Shown here one piece after another: positions 8,533 through 15,930 of a stretch of DNA of 19,486 nucleotides (within the stretch, counting starts at the first letter, position 1; every line of letters starts with the position of its first letter). Origin of the DNA: JAIVGV01 sp035295985 (GTDB taxonomy: Bacteria > Acidobacteriota > Blastocatellia > Pyrinomonadales > Pyrinomonadaceae); assembly GCA_035295985.1 (NCBI GenBank), contig DATHBT010000302.1, positions 1-19,486 on the forward strand, in the 5' to 3' direction. A program made the translations under genes and the position numbers. The notes beneath the pieces were generated by a model. That model did not search any database and was not told where the DNA came from. It saw nothing but the letters and a program-made list of their open reading frames with translations.

Positions 8533-10650
8533 TCAATTGACCGGCGTGACGTTACGCTGATCAATCGTCGCCGCGTTCGCGCCGGGTTTAAGGTCAACCC
8601 TCAGGTCCCACAGGAACGTCTGATTGTTGTGCCGGGTTACGGCGAAGACGTAGTAAGTCCCCGGCGGCACGGCGGGCAACTGCGCCTGGCGGCCGGGGCC
8701 GAATCTGGCGCTCGCGACCGTGAGAGGCCCCACAGCCACCGCCGCCTGCTGGCAGATCGGCTGGCCGCTCGCGCACGCGTTCAACCAAGCCTTGAGGGCC
8801 GACGTTCCCGGCGGCGGCCGGACGCCGCCTTTCCTGATGATGTTCTCCGCGCTCTCCCTCCATAAAGTGATCCCCTTGCCGGCGAAGGGGCTGGGAGTTC
8901 CGGGCGGGACCGCGAACGCGTCGGTGACTGTCAGGACGGCGCTTGCCGCGGTCGCGGCCGGAGTGTTCGCGGCGGAAACGTTGTTCGGTCTTGCTGGCGT
9001 CGGCGAATCCTGGGGCCGCGCCGGGGAGGGCGCGACGCCGGTTCCGGCCGTCGGCCCCGCGCCAGCCGATCCACCTTGCGCGGGCGTGAGCACGCCGACG
9101 CCGCACGTGTCGGACACGGGCTGGAAGACCGGGTCGTGTGTGACCAGCCGAGTGTTCTCGTCAACCCGCCGGTTCGAGCCGACCATGACGCGCCCGCTCA
9201 CCTGCACCTGCCCCGCGCCGGAGAGCGCCCCGTCGGGTCTGAGTTCGAGCGCGAGCGGAGCGCCGCCGTGCTGGATGTTGACCAGCACACGGCCGGCGTT
9301 CGCGGTGACGGTGTAGTCGCGCGCGACGACGGCCTCGCGGCAGCCGAGGACGGCGGAGTCGGGGTGGAACTCGATCTCGAATCCCCCCTGGCCCGTGTAA
9401 TTGCCCGTCATGCGGAGACCCGGAGGGGGCGCCTTCACGGGCGCGCCGGAAGTGGCGCTCTCGATCATCGCTCCGATGGCCGCCTGCCCCGTCACGCCCG
9501 GCTTCGGCGTCATTACGCCGAGTGCACACTGCTCGGTCTTCGGCGCGTAGATGGGGACATCACGCGTCACCTGCACCTCGCCCAAAAGATTCCCCGCCAC
9601 GTCTCTCCTCACGTTGCTCGCGGTTGGGGCCTGAGACGGCGTGATTCGTTGCTCCTCCCACCCCGTCTGTCTGCTGTGTCCGACCACGACCTTCCCGCTC
9701 ACCTTGAGCAAGCCCGCGCCCGAAAGCCGCCCGTCGGGCCTGACGGTTAAGGCGACCCGCTGCCCCTGCCACACGTCGGGGCCGGCCGGGTCTTCAAGGA
9801 GTCTGATCTGAAGCTGGCCGCCCTCTTGCCGCACGGCGTAGTCGGCCGAGGCGGGGACCCCCTTGCAGGTGATGTGAGCGCCTTCGAGGCCGAACGCGAC
9901 GCTAAGGCCGCCGGGGGCCGCATGGACGCCGCTCATCCAGAGGCCCGCGGGCCGCCGCAGGTTCAGGCCGAGTCGAGAGGAGAGGTAGCCATCGACCTCG
10001 CCCCCGATCTGCTCCGAGAAGCACTGAGCCTCGCTCCGCCCCGAGGCAATGCAGCGGGCCACCTTGCGCTTCCACTCGGGCTGCTTGTACGTCCGCTCAA
10101 ACTCCCTCTGCGCCTGCGCCTGCTGCTGCTGTTCCTCCTTCAGCGCCTGCGCCCTCGCCGCCTTCCGCTGATCGACGAACGCTCTCGTCTCGCCCTTGAC
10201 GCTGAAGTACTGTTCGCGGAAGGCCGGCGAGAAGAACAGCTTGAACAGCTCCTCGCGGAAGTCTTCGTCCACCTCGTAGAAGCTGTGCATCTTGAACCAC
10301 TTCGCCTTGTCCGGGTGCGAAGGCGAGCTCTTGATGTGCGCGTAAGACTGTTCGGCGGTGCTGTAGCCGAGGCGGTACTGGCCGACGAGCCGGCCCTCGT
10401 CGGGCGTTAGCTGGCCCCGAGTCCAGCGCAGGCCGGAGAGCGTCTCGATGATCTTCTGTAGCTGCCAGAACGCGCCCATCTGGCGGGCCGCCGTGTCCAT
10501 CGCGTCCGCGCCTTTGATCTCGGCTCTGACGCGCTCTACGGAAGGCATCTCGCGGAGGTAGGACGGGTTAGCCGCCTGCGCGTGTGCGTTAGCCGTCGGG
10601 AGCAACGACGCGACGGCCGCGAGTGTGAGAAGGGCGTTGGGCGCTTTCAT
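8533..10650 (-). CDS. Large secreted protein with a duplicated beta-rich domain, function unknown
   Basis: This 705-residue protein has a signal peptide (about 1-24, ending AHAQA) and an alpha-helical, charged region to about 220, including a Gln-rich coiled-coil-like stretch (165-190). Two copies of a beta-rich domain follow (about 236-382 and 411-524). Each begins GLWMSG/GLRMTG, contains a cysteine (TCKG, GCREA), a 'LxxRPDGxLSGAGxxxVSGxVxVG' stretch, and ends QCALGVMTP/TCGVGVLTP. A Pro/Ala/Thr linker (about 525-570) leads to a C-terminal domain with the VPPGTYYVFAV pattern of carboxypeptidase-regulatory-like folds. The start has a strong GGAGGA five bases before the ATG. I do not recognise a named family. 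It interrupts the catabolic genes, has its own Shine-Dalgarno sequence and a 216-nt upstream gap, and may be an independent unit. Confidence 0.8.
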   Translation of the reverse strand: MKAPNALLTLAAVASLLPTANAHAQAANPSYLREMPSVERVRAEIKGADAMDTAARQMGAFWQLQKIIETLSGLRWTRGQLTPDEGRLVGQYRLGYSTAEQSYAHIKSSPSHPDKAKWFKMHSFYEVDEDFREELFKLFFSPAFREQYFSVKGETRAFVDQRKAARAQALKEEQQQQAQAQREFERTYKQPEWKRKVARCIASGRSEAQCFSEQIGGEVDGYLSSRLGLNLRRPAGLWMSGVHAAPGGLSVAFGLEGAHITCKGVPASADYAVRQEGGQLQIRLLEDPAGPDVWQGQRVALTVRPDGRLSGAGLLKVSGKVVVGHSRQTGWEEQRITPSQAPTASNVRRDVAGNLLGEVQVTRDVPIYAPKTEQCALGVMTPKPGVTGQAAIGAMIESATSGAPVKAPPPGLRMTGNYTGQGGFEIEFHPDSAVLGCREAVVARDYTVTANAGRVLVNIQHGGAPLALELRPDGALSGAGQVQVSGRVMVGSNRRVDENTRLVTHDPVFQPVSDTCGVGVLTPAQGGSAGAGPTAGTGVAPSPARPQDSPTPARPNNVSAANTPAATAASAVLTVTDAFAVPPGTPSPFAGKGITLWRESAENIIRKGGVRPPPGTSALKAWLNACASGQPICQQAAVAVGPLTVASARFGPGRQAQLPAVPPGTYYVFAVTRHNNQTFLWDLRVDLKPGANAATIDQRNVTPVN

Positions 10651-10765
10651 CTCTTTCCTCCGCGGGTCTTATTCTTTTGTTTTGGTTCCGGGTTGTGTCG
10701 GGCGAGGCGTGAACGCGCGGGCAAGTTATCTCAGGGGGCGGCGGATGTAAAGCGAGAGCATTTTC

Positions 10766-10790
10766 GCCCGGCGGGAAAACAGCCGCCGGC
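10766..10790 (-). terminator. Possible hairpin after the acyl-CoA dehydrogenase gene
   Basis: Read on the minus strand, GCCGGCGG (10790-10783) can pair with CCGCCGGGC (within 10775-10766) across a short CTGTTTT loop. The sequence after it is GAAAATGC rather than a T tract, so intrinsic termination is only weakly supported. Its place between the acyl-CoA dehydrogenase stop and the secreted-protein start would suit a transcription boundary. Confidence 0.3.
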
Positions 10791-10850
10791 AAGCTGCGGC
10801 CGTCTCACGACCTCATCCAGCGAGGCGGCCTCAAACCGGTAGCCGCTCAA

Positions 10851-10868
10851 CGCTAACGGCTAACAGCT
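10851..10868. repeat. Partial GTTAGC-type repeat abutting the acyl-CoA dehydrogenase stop
   Basis: CGCTAACGGCTAACAGCT is the reverse complement of the unit in the 3573-3604 arm. It overlaps the TAG stop codon (10867-10869). Only one arm is clear; a degenerate flank (10839-10850) may be decayed repeat. Confidence 0.55.
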
Positions 10869-12030
10869 ATTCCTTCAACAGCTCGCGCGCGATGATGATC
10901 TTCTGAATCTCGGAGGTGCCTTCGTAGATGCGGAGGGCGCGAACGTCGCGGTAGAGGCGCTCGACCGTCGAGCCGCGCACCAGCCCCGCGCCGCCGTGAA
11001 TCTGGACGGACTGGTCGATGATTCGCTGCGCGGCCTCCGTTGCGTAGAGCTTGGCCTGGCTCGCGGCGCGCGCGAGCGTGGAGGCGTCCGCGCCGCCGGT
11101 GTCGCGTAAGAAGGCGGCGCGATAGACGAGCAGGCGCGCGGCGTCGAGTTCGGTCGCCATGTCGGCCAGTTTTTCCTGAACCAACTGGTGCGAGGCGAGC
11201 GGCGCGCCGAACTGGTGGCGGGTGCGCGCGTACTCCACGGCTTCGTCGAGCGCGCGGCGGGCCATGCCGCAGGCCGCCGCGCCGACCGACGGGCGGAAGA
11301 CGCCCATCGTTTGCATCGCGAGCCGGAAGCCCTCGCCTTCTTCGCCGACGCGATCCTCGGCGGGCACACGCAGGTTCGTGAACTCGATCTCGCCGATGGG
11401 GTGGTGCGCTACCAGCCGCGTGCGCTCGCGCACACTGAAGCCCTGCATCCGCGCGCCGACGACGAAGGCGGAGATCTCCGCGCGGCCGTCGGCGCGCGTG
11501 CCCGTGCGCGCGAAGACCGTGTAGAAGTCGGCCAGACCAGCGTTCGAGATGAAACGCTTGCGGCCGTCGATCAGATAGCTGTCGCCCTCGCGGCGCGCCG
11601 TCGTTCGGATGGCGGAGACGTCCGAGCCGGCTTCGGGTTCGGTGAGCGCGAAGGCGGCGATTGACTGGCCCGCGACGGCGCGCCCCAACCAGAAGTCGCG
11701 GACATGTTCGGGCGCGGCGAGGCTGATGGCGTGTGTGCCGAGGCCCTGCATGACGAAGGCGAGGTCTGCGAGCGCGGACGTGTAGGCCAACTCTTCACGC
11801 ACGACGCAGAGCGAGCGCACGTCCACGGGCGCGCCGGGCCGCGCCACCGCGTAGCGCAGCAAATCGGCCTGAGCCAGCAGCCCGACGAGCGCCCTGAAAT
11901 CCTCGTCGGTAGCCTCTTCGGCCGCCGCCGCGTGCGGCTCGATCTCGCGCCACGCGAAGCTCGCCACGCCGGCCCGCAGACGCCGGTGCTCGTCCGCGAA
12001 GAAGGGAAGTTGTTCGACGAAACGATCCAT
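10867..12030 (-). CDS. Acyl-CoA dehydrogenase
   Basis: This 387-residue FAD enzyme oxidises an acyl-CoA to the 2,3-enoyl-CoA, passing electrons to ETF. Signatures are AFALTEPEAGSDVSAIRTTA (first ACAD signature), the FISNAGLADFYTVFA region, EYARTRHQFGAPLASHQLVQ, IHGGAGLVRGSTVERLYRD, and RIYEGTSEIQKIIIARELL. The last places the catalytic base at E370, the common short/medium-chain position. I chose the ATG at 12030. The frame stays open upstream to 12087, but that extension (THHSSLITRH...) is translation of an intergenic heptamer repeat and not family sequence. No Shine-Dalgarno sequence precedes the ATG. In context it would act on the ring-opened dicarboxylyl- or oxoacyl-CoA of the anthranilate route. 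A glutaryl-CoA- or butyryl-CoA-type substrate cannot be excluded. Confidence 0.9.
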   Translation of the reverse strand: MDRFVEQLPFFADEHRRLRAGVASFAWREIEPHAAAAEEATDEDFRALVGLLAQADLLRYAVARPGAPVDVRSLCVVREELAYTSALADLAFVMQGLGTHAISLAAPEHVRDFWLGRAVAGQSIAAFALTEPEAGSDVSAIRTTARREGDSYLIDGRKRFISNAGLADFYTVFARTGTRADGRAEISAFVVGARMQGFSVRERTRLVAHHPIGEIEFTNLRVPAEDRVGEEGEGFRLAMQTMGVFRPSVGAAACGMARRALDEAVEYARTRHQFGAPLASHQLVQEKLADMATELDAARLLVYRAAFLRDTGGADASTLARAASQAKLYATEAAQRIIDQSVQIHGGAGLVRGSTVERLYRDVRALRIYEGTSEIQKIIIARELLKE

Positions 12031-12039
12031 GAAATTAAA

Positions 12040-12112
12040 GTGACGGGTAATGAGTGATGAGTGATGAGTAAAGAACCTGTCTTTCACTCATCACTCATCA
12101 CCCATCACTCAC
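12040..12112. repeat. TGATGAG heptamer inverted repeat spanning a gene gap
   Basis: Tandem TGATGAG units on the left (core 12052-12068) pair with CTCATCA units on the right (12085-12112), leaving a short AACCTGT-centred loop. The right arm contains the stop codon of the upstream crotonase (12105-12107). The left arm ends 9 nt before the acyl-CoA dehydrogenase ATG. Confidence 0.85.
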
Positions 12113-12908
12113 CACTTCCTTTGAAATCCGGTTCGCGCTTCTCCGTGATGGCTTTGTAGGCCTCGCGGAAGTCGGGGTGTTGGAGGCAGAGCGCCTGGGC
12201 CTGGGCCTCCCATTCGAGGGCCGTGTCGAGGCCAGTCTCCATCTCGCGGTTGAGCAGTTCTTTGGTGACGCCGAGCGCGAACGAGGGGCCGGAGGCCAAC
12301 CGCCCGGCGAGGATGCGCGTCTCTTCCGCCAGAGAATCCGCGGGCACGACCCGGTTGTAGAGGCCGATGCGTTCGGCCTCGCCGGCGGTGATGAAGTCGC
12401 CGGTGTAGAGCAGTTCGGTCGCCTTAGCGAGGCCTACGTAGCGCGGGAGCAGGAAGCACGCGCCCATGTCCGCGCCCGACAGCCCGACGCGCACGAAGAG
12501 GAACGCGATGCGCGCCTCCTCCGCGGCGATGCGGATGTCCGCGGCCAGCGCGATGCACGCGCCCGCGCCCGCGACCGTGCCGTTCAAAGAGGCGACGACG
12601 GGCTTGCGCAGGTTCCGCATGTTGCGTATGAGCGCGCAGGTCAGGCGGGTGAACTCCAGATGACCCGCGATGTCGAGCGTTTGCAGGTCGGCGATGATGT
12701 CGCGCACGTCTCCGCCGGAGCAGAAGGCGCGGCCCGCGCCGGCGATGACGACACAGCGCACCTCGCGCTCGTCCTGCAATGCCGCGAACAGGTCGGTCAG
12801 CTCGCGATAGACCTCGAAGGTCAGCGCGTTCAGGCGTTCCGGCCGGTTCAGCGTGATCCACGCCGCGCCCTCGCGGACTTCGTAGATGAAACTCTTCGGG
12901 GAAAACAT
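12105..12908 (-). CDS. Crotonase-family enzyme with an Asp-type active site (first of three)
   Basis: This 267-residue enoyl-CoA hydratase/isomerase superfamily protein has oxyanion-hole segments AFCSGGDV (about 61-68) and SLNGTVAGAGACIALAADIR (about 107-126). The two glutamates of a true enoyl-CoA hydratase are missing: the first position is C118, and the second segment reads FVRVGLSGADMGACFLLPR. The acidic residue is D147, at the place used by Asp-type isomerases such as PaaG and by 4-chlorobenzoyl-CoA dehalogenase. It is therefore more likely an isomerase or a C-C hydrolase on a cyclic thioester than a hydratase, and ring opening in the anthranilate branch would fit its position between RidA and acyl-CoA dehydrogenase. 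The ATG at 12908 has no Shine-Dalgarno sequence; a hairpin repeat ends 4 nt upstream. The last four codons lie at the edge of the next repeat. Confidence 0.85.
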   Translation of the reverse strand: MFSPKSFIYEVREGAAWITLNRPERLNALTFEVYRELTDLFAALQDEREVRCVVIAGAGRAFCSGGDVRDIIADLQTLDIAGHLEFTRLTCALIRNMRNLRKPVVASLNGTVAGAGACIALAADIRIAAEEARIAFLFVRVGLSGADMGACFLLPRYVGLAKATELLYTGDFITAGEAERIGLYNRVVPADSLAEETRILAGRLASGPSFALGVTKELLNREMETGLDTALEWEAQAQALCLQHPDFREAYKAITEKREPDFKGSGE

Positions 12909-12912
12909 AAAG

Positions 12913-13024
12913 GCCGTAAACCGTGGCAGGTGACAGGGACGGGAAGAATGTTAGCCGGTCATGCGTCGCCTGTCACGCCATATCCCTTTCTTGCCTGTCG
13001 CTTGTCACCGCCTACGGTTCACGG
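12913..13024. repeat. CCGTGAC/AGGTGAC heptamer inverted repeat spanning a gene gap
   Basis: Left units CCGTAAA, CCGTGGC, AGGTGAC, AGGGACG (12913-12940) are roughly the reverse complement of 12994-13024. An extra copy of the core (GTCGCCTGTCACGCC) lies in the loop. The RidA stop codon (13019-13021) lies in the right arm, and the left arm ends 4 nt before the crotonase ATG. It is the same family as the repeat at 265-325. Confidence 0.75.
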
Positions 13025-13420
13025 CAGTACCGCCGTCGCCTCGATCTCGACCTTCGCGCCGTCTTCGAGTAGCCCCTTGACCTCGACGAGGGCCATCGCG
13101 GGATAGTGGCGGCCCAACAGGGCGCGCCAGCGTTCGCCGATCTCGCGCGTGCGCGACTGGTACTCGCGCTTGTCGGTGACGTAGATCGTGAGGCGCGCGA
13201 TCTGTTCCGGCGCGCCGCCGGCCTCGGCGACGACCGCCAGTACGTTCGCGAGCGCGCGGCCGAATTGTTGGGCGAAATCCTCGCTCACGATCCGCTGCCG
13301 CTCGTCCCACGCGATCTGGCCGGCGACGAAGAGCAGCCGCCCGCCCGCGGGCGCGAGCACGCCGTTCGAGTAGCCGCGCGGGCGGCCGAGTCGTTCGGGG
13401 TTGATCGTCTCTAAGGGCAT
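13019..13420 (-). CDS. RidA-superfamily protein lacking the canonical arginine
   Basis: This 133-residue protein has the usual length of a trimeric RidA/YjgF/UK114 member. Visible family features are YSNGVLAPAGGRLLFVAGQI (17-36), NVLAVVAEAGGAPEQIARLTIYVTD and a C-terminal PAMALVEVKGL...VEIEATAVL. RidA hydrolyses reactive enamine/imine intermediates. In canonical RidA an arginine in 'PARSxVEV' holds the substrate carboxylate; here the aligned residue is M109. The protein is thus not a classical 2-aminoacrylate deaminase, and the change would suit a substrate whose carboxylate is masked as a CoA thioester, such as the enamine 2-amino-5-oxocyclohex-1-enecarboxyl-CoA. That is inference. The ATG at 13420 has AGGA five bases upstream, and this site overlaps the stop of the preceding gene, so translation is probably coupled. 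Confidence 0.85.
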   Translation of the reverse strand: MPLETINPERLGRPRGYSNGVLAPAGGRLLFVAGQIAWDERQRIVSEDFAQQFGRALANVLAVVAEAGGAPEQIARLTIYVTDKREYQSRTREIGERWRALLGRHYPAMALVEVKGLLEDGAKVEIEATAVLP

Positions 13421-13427
13421 GGGCGTC

Positions 13428-14012
13428 CTACTTGCGTTCGAGCGCGCGGCTGATCTGGCGCGTCCGCGTCACGCGGCCGGGTGACGAGCCGCCGCCCGCC
13501 GACTCGCAGTTGGCGAGGATGAAAGTTTTAGGCGAGATGCCGATCAGGGCATAGGCCGCCGGGAAGTGGGTCGCGAGGAAGCCGCGCGGGTACTCGCCCG
13601 GCTTGTTGGGCAGCGGGGACGGGCCGCCGACGAGGGCGAAGTTAACGGCGAAGAGGTTCGGCAACTTTTCTGGATCGTAGCTCTTCTTGAATTCGAGATC
13701 GATCATGACGAGCTTGCCGTCGAGAAAGGATAGTTCGAGCTTGCGGAGGATCTCGCTCTTCGTGTAGGAGAGCCGGCGGAAGATCTTTTCGCTGTGTCGT
13801 TTGTCGAGCCACTTCTCGATCTTGGAAACGTCCAGCTTGTCCGTCTTGTCCGTGTCCGGCTGGCCGAGCGCGGCGACGGCCTCTTCGACGGTGGTCTCGC
13901 CGAGTGTCAGGCCCGTGAACCCGTCCGGCGTGGCCGCCGACTGCTGCTGCTGCGCCGCCGCGCCCGAAGCCGCGAGGCAGAGCGAGAAGGCGAAGGCGAG
14001 TGTCTTGAACAT
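13428..14012 (-). CDS. Small secreted protein, function unknown
   Basis: This protein of about 194 residues starts MFKTLAFAFSLCLAASGAAA with a typical signal peptide. A short Gln/Ser segment and a mature domain with GLTLGETTVEEAVAALGQPD follow. That stretch has the look of the SmpA/BamE-like 'outer-membrane assembly' or DUF-type repeat found near N-termini of periplasmic proteins, but the match is weak. Beta-rich sequence follows, with KLELSFLDGKLVMIDLEFKKSY. The C-terminus is basic (RTRQISRALERK). I prefer the ATG at 14012, preceded by GGAG five bases upstream, over the upstream start at 14027. It lies 51 nt after the SDR gene and 7 nt before RidA, so it is within the catabolic operon although its role there is unclear. 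Confidence 0.72.
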   Translation of the reverse strand: MFKTLAFAFSLCLAASGAAAQQQQSAATPDGFTGLTLGETTVEEAVAALGQPDTDKTDKLDVSKIEKWLDKRHSEKIFRRLSYTKSEILRKLELSFLDGKLVMIDLEFKKSYDPEKLPNLFAVNFALVGGPSPLPNKPGEYPRGFLATHFPAAYALIGISPKTFILANCESAGGGSSPGRVTRTRQISRALERK

Positions 14013-14032
14013 ACGTACTCCAATCACGAAAA

Positions 14033-14053
14033 CTGCTGACCGCTGACTGCTGA
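14033..14053. repeat. CTGCTGA heptamer tandem repeat
   Basis: Three 7-nt units (CTGCTGA, CCGCTGA, CTGCTGA) lie in the 51-nt gap between the SDR stop and the start of the small secreted protein. No convincing second arm is seen, and the next gene keeps its own GGAG. Confidence 0.55.
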
Positions 14054-14063
14054 ACGTCGACGG

Positions 14064-14846
14064 CTAATAAAGCACGCTGCCGCCGTCCACGTTGATGGCC
14101 TGGCCCGTGATGCCGCGGCCCTGCTCCGAGGCGAGAAGCAGGGCGAGCGCGGCGATCTCTTCGGGGGTGACGAGGCGGCGCTGCGCGCTCATATTCCTGA
14201 TCGCTTCGAGCGCGTCGTCGGCCGGGCGGCCCGTCGTCGCCTCGATGTTCGAGACGGCGCGCGCGGTCATCTCCGTGTCCACGTAGCCGGGGCAGATGGC
14301 GTTGACGGTGACGCCCTTGCGGGCGACTTCGAGCGCGACGGAGCGCGTCAGGCCGAGGACGCCGTGCTTCGACGCGCTGTAGGCCGCGATGTAGGGCGCG
14401 CCCGTCTTGCCGGCAATCGAGGCGACGTTGACGACGCGCCCCCAGCCCCGCTCGACCATCGCGGGGAGCGCGGCGCGCGTGCAGTAGAACGTGCCGGTCA
14501 GGTTGATCGCGAGGTGGCGCTGCCACATCTCGTCCGAAGTTTTGACGAGCGGCGCGCTCTCGGCGATGCCGGCGTTGTTGACGAGGATGTCGGGGTCGCG
14601 CCCGAACCGCTCGCGCGCCTCCGCGAACGCGCGCTCCACGCTCCCGCGATCCGACACGTCGCACGCGGCGTGCGTGGTCTCGACGTCGCACTCGTCCGCG
14701 ATCTCTCTCGCCGCCCGCTCGACCTCCGCCGCGGTGCGCGCGACCAGCGCGACACGCGCCCCCTCGCGTGCGAAGGCGAGCGCGACGGCGCGGCCGATGC
14801 CACGCCCGCCGCCCGTGACGAGCGCAATTTTGTCGGCGAGAAGCAT
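14064..14846 (-). CDS. SDR-family 3-hydroxyacyl-CoA/3-oxoacyl dehydrogenase
   Basis: This 260-residue classical short-chain dehydrogenase has the cofactor motif TGGGRGIG (11-18), ACDVSD for the adenine ring (61-66), NNAG (90-93), catalytic S143, and Y156-x3-K160 in AYSASKHG. PGYVDTEM and the C-terminal GQAINVDGGSVLY complete the fold. ARTAAE after strand 2 (no acidic residue) suggests NADP preference. The sequence resembles FabG, acetoacetyl-CoA reductase and 3-hydroxybutyrate dehydrogenase types. In this cluster an oxidoreductase on a 3-hydroxyacyl-CoA or cyclic keto/hydroxy thioester is the natural role. The ATG at 14846 has no Shine-Dalgarno sequence; a MITE-like element ends 4 nt upstream. 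Confidence 0.88.
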   Translation of the reverse strand: MLLADKIALVTGGGRGIGRAVALAFAREGARVALVARTAAEVERAAREIADECDVETTHAACDVSDRGSVERAFAEARERFGRDPDILVNNAGIAESAPLVKTSDEMWQRHLAINLTGTFYCTRAALPAMVERGWGRVVNVASIAGKTGAPYIAAYSASKHGVLGLTRSVALEVARKGVTVNAICPGYVDTEMTARAVSNIEATTGRPADDALEAIRNMSAQRRLVTPEEIAALALLLASEQGRGITGQAINVDGGSVLY

Positions 14847-14850
14847 TTTT

Positions 14851-15051
14851 GTGGGGGCAGGGCTTGTCCCTGCCCGCAGCGGCCCACCGGCCGTTCACCA
14901 AGATTGCCGACCCGTCGGCCGCGGATGAACGCGGATGAAAGATCGGCACAGGTTTTAGGGCATCGCCTGATCGGCGTTCGTCTGCGGCTATACTTCGACT
15001 CGGCCGGATTCGCGCTAAGGCGTAACGGGCAGGGACAAGCACTGCCCCTAC
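14851..15051. mobile_element. MITE-like foldback element filling an operon gap
   Basis: Ends 14851-14876 and 15026-15051 are reverse complements at 24 of 26 positions (GTGGGGGCAGGGCTTGTCCC... type). They match the ends of the 7040-7178 element. A second, imperfect inverted pair lies inside (GCCGCGGATGAACGCGG near 14921 and its counterpart near 14969-14988). The 201-bp element begins 7 nt after a crotonase stop and ends 4 nt before the SDR start. Confidence 0.75.
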
Positions 15052-15058
15052 AAATTGC

Positions 15059-15835
15059 TCAGCGCGATCTCTGTCTTTCTAAGAACGCGCGGACGCGCTC
15101 GCGGGCCTCGCGCGACTCGAAGCAGGCGAGCTGGGCCTCGGTCTCGTATTGCAGCATCCGCTCCAGGCTCGACTCGTCGCTCATGTAAACGGCGTGCTTG
15201 GCGGCGGCGACAGACTGCTGCGGCGCGTCGCGGAGGCGTTCGGCCAGCCGCAGCGTCTCGGCCTCAAGCTCCGCGTCCGCGACGACGCGGTTGACGAGGC
15301 CGAGTTCGTAGGCGCGGCGAGCGTCGATGGCGTCGCCGAGGAAGAACATCTCGCAGGCGATGTTTTCGGGGACGAGGCGCGGCAGAAAATAGGAGCCGCC
15401 CCAGTCCGGGTGCAGCCCGACCTTGACGAACGACTGGCTGAACGCGGCCGACTCCGCCGCGATCCTCATGTCGCACGCGAGCGCGAGGTTGAAGCCCGCG
15501 CCGTAGGCCGCACCATTCACCGAGGCCAAGACCGGCTTCGTCATCTGCCGGATCGCGTGGATGACGCGGCGGCCCGCGCCGAGCAGGCGCGCGAACTCCT
15601 CCGCGTCGTCGCGCCGCATCAACTCGGCCATGACCGAAATGTCCGCGCCCGCGCAGAACGCGCGCCCCGCCCCGCGGATGACGACGCAGCGCACCGCGCC
15701 GTCCTGCCCCGCCTGTTCGAGCGCCGCGCCCAGATCGCGCCGCATGTGTCCCGCGAAAGCGTTCAGCTTTTCGGGCCGGTTCAGCGTGATCCACGCGATC
15801 CCTTCGCGCGTTGCGGCTTCGATGTGATCGAACAT
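15059..15835 (-). CDS. Crotonase-family enzyme, PaaG-like Asp-type (second of three)
   Basis: This 258-residue enoyl-CoA hydratase/isomerase superfamily protein has AFCAGADISVMAEL (59-72) and SVNGAAYGAGFNLALACDMR (105-124) for the oxyanion hole. The first hydratase glutamate is replaced (N116). The second segment reads VKVGLHPDWGGSYFLPR with D144, the Asp-type arrangement of PaaG (1,2-epoxyphenylacetyl-CoA isomerase) and Delta3,Delta2-enoyl-CoA isomerases. An isomerase role is therefore preferred over hydratase. With BoxB nearby, an aromatic-epoxide or ring-opened thioester substrate is possible. The ATG at 15835 is immediately preceded by a TTTTCAG hairpin and has no Shine-Dalgarno sequence. 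It is clearly distinct from the ~550-residue BoxC lyase of the box pathway, which is not in the window. Confidence 0.87.
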   Translation of the reverse strand: MFDHIEAATREGIAWITLNRPEKLNAFAGHMRRDLGAALEQAGQDGAVRCVVIRGAGRAFCAGADISVMAELMRRDDAEEFARLLGAGRRVIHAIRQMTKPVLASVNGAAYGAGFNLALACDMRIAAESAAFSQSFVKVGLHPDWGGSYFLPRLVPENIACEMFFLGDAIDARRAYELGLVNRVVADAELEAETLRLAERLRDAPQQSVAAAKHAVYMSDESSLERMLQYETEAQLACFESREARERVRAFLERQRSR

Positions 15836-15836
15836 C

Positions 15837-15930
15837 TTCAGTTTTCAGTTTTCAGTTTTCAGTTTTCAGCCTCAGACGGCGACGGCGTGCGATTCCTGTT
15901 CGCCGGCGTCTGAAAACTGAAAACTGAAAA
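15837..15930. repeat. TTTTCAG heptamer inverted repeat exactly filling a gene gap
   Basis: Four perfect TTTTCAG units (15842-15869, preceded by TTCAG) face three perfect CTGAAAA units (15910-15930). A second inner stem (CAGACGGCG with CGCCGGCGTCTG) joins them. The repeat touches the stop codon of the upstream crotonase (15931-15933) on one side and lies 1 nt from the ATG of the next crotonase (15833-15835) on the other. Confidence 0.9.

Noticed and set aside
12031..12087. N-terminal extension of the acyl-CoA dehydrogenase
   Set aside because: The extension THHSSLITRH is direct translation of the TGATGAG hairpin; the family N-terminus begins at the ATG at 12030.
12177..13106. 309-codon plus-strand frame opposite crotonase 1 and RidA
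   Set aside because: It is the antisense of two motif-rich genes and runs through an intergenic repeat.
13642..15042. 466-codon minus-strand frame across the SDR and small secreted genes
   Set aside because: It is an alternate frame of the SDR gene, whose Rossmann and YxxxK motifs are in another frame. The translation is Arg-rich and low in motif content.
15059..15835. BoxC (benzoyl-CoA-dihydrodiol lyase)
   Set aside because: BoxC is about twice this length; this protein is a single crotonase domain with a PaaG-like Asp site.
15837..15930. Possible CRISPR-like array
   Set aside because: Units are 7 nt, contiguous and inverted, without spacers, so this is a heptamer hairpin, not a CRISPR array.
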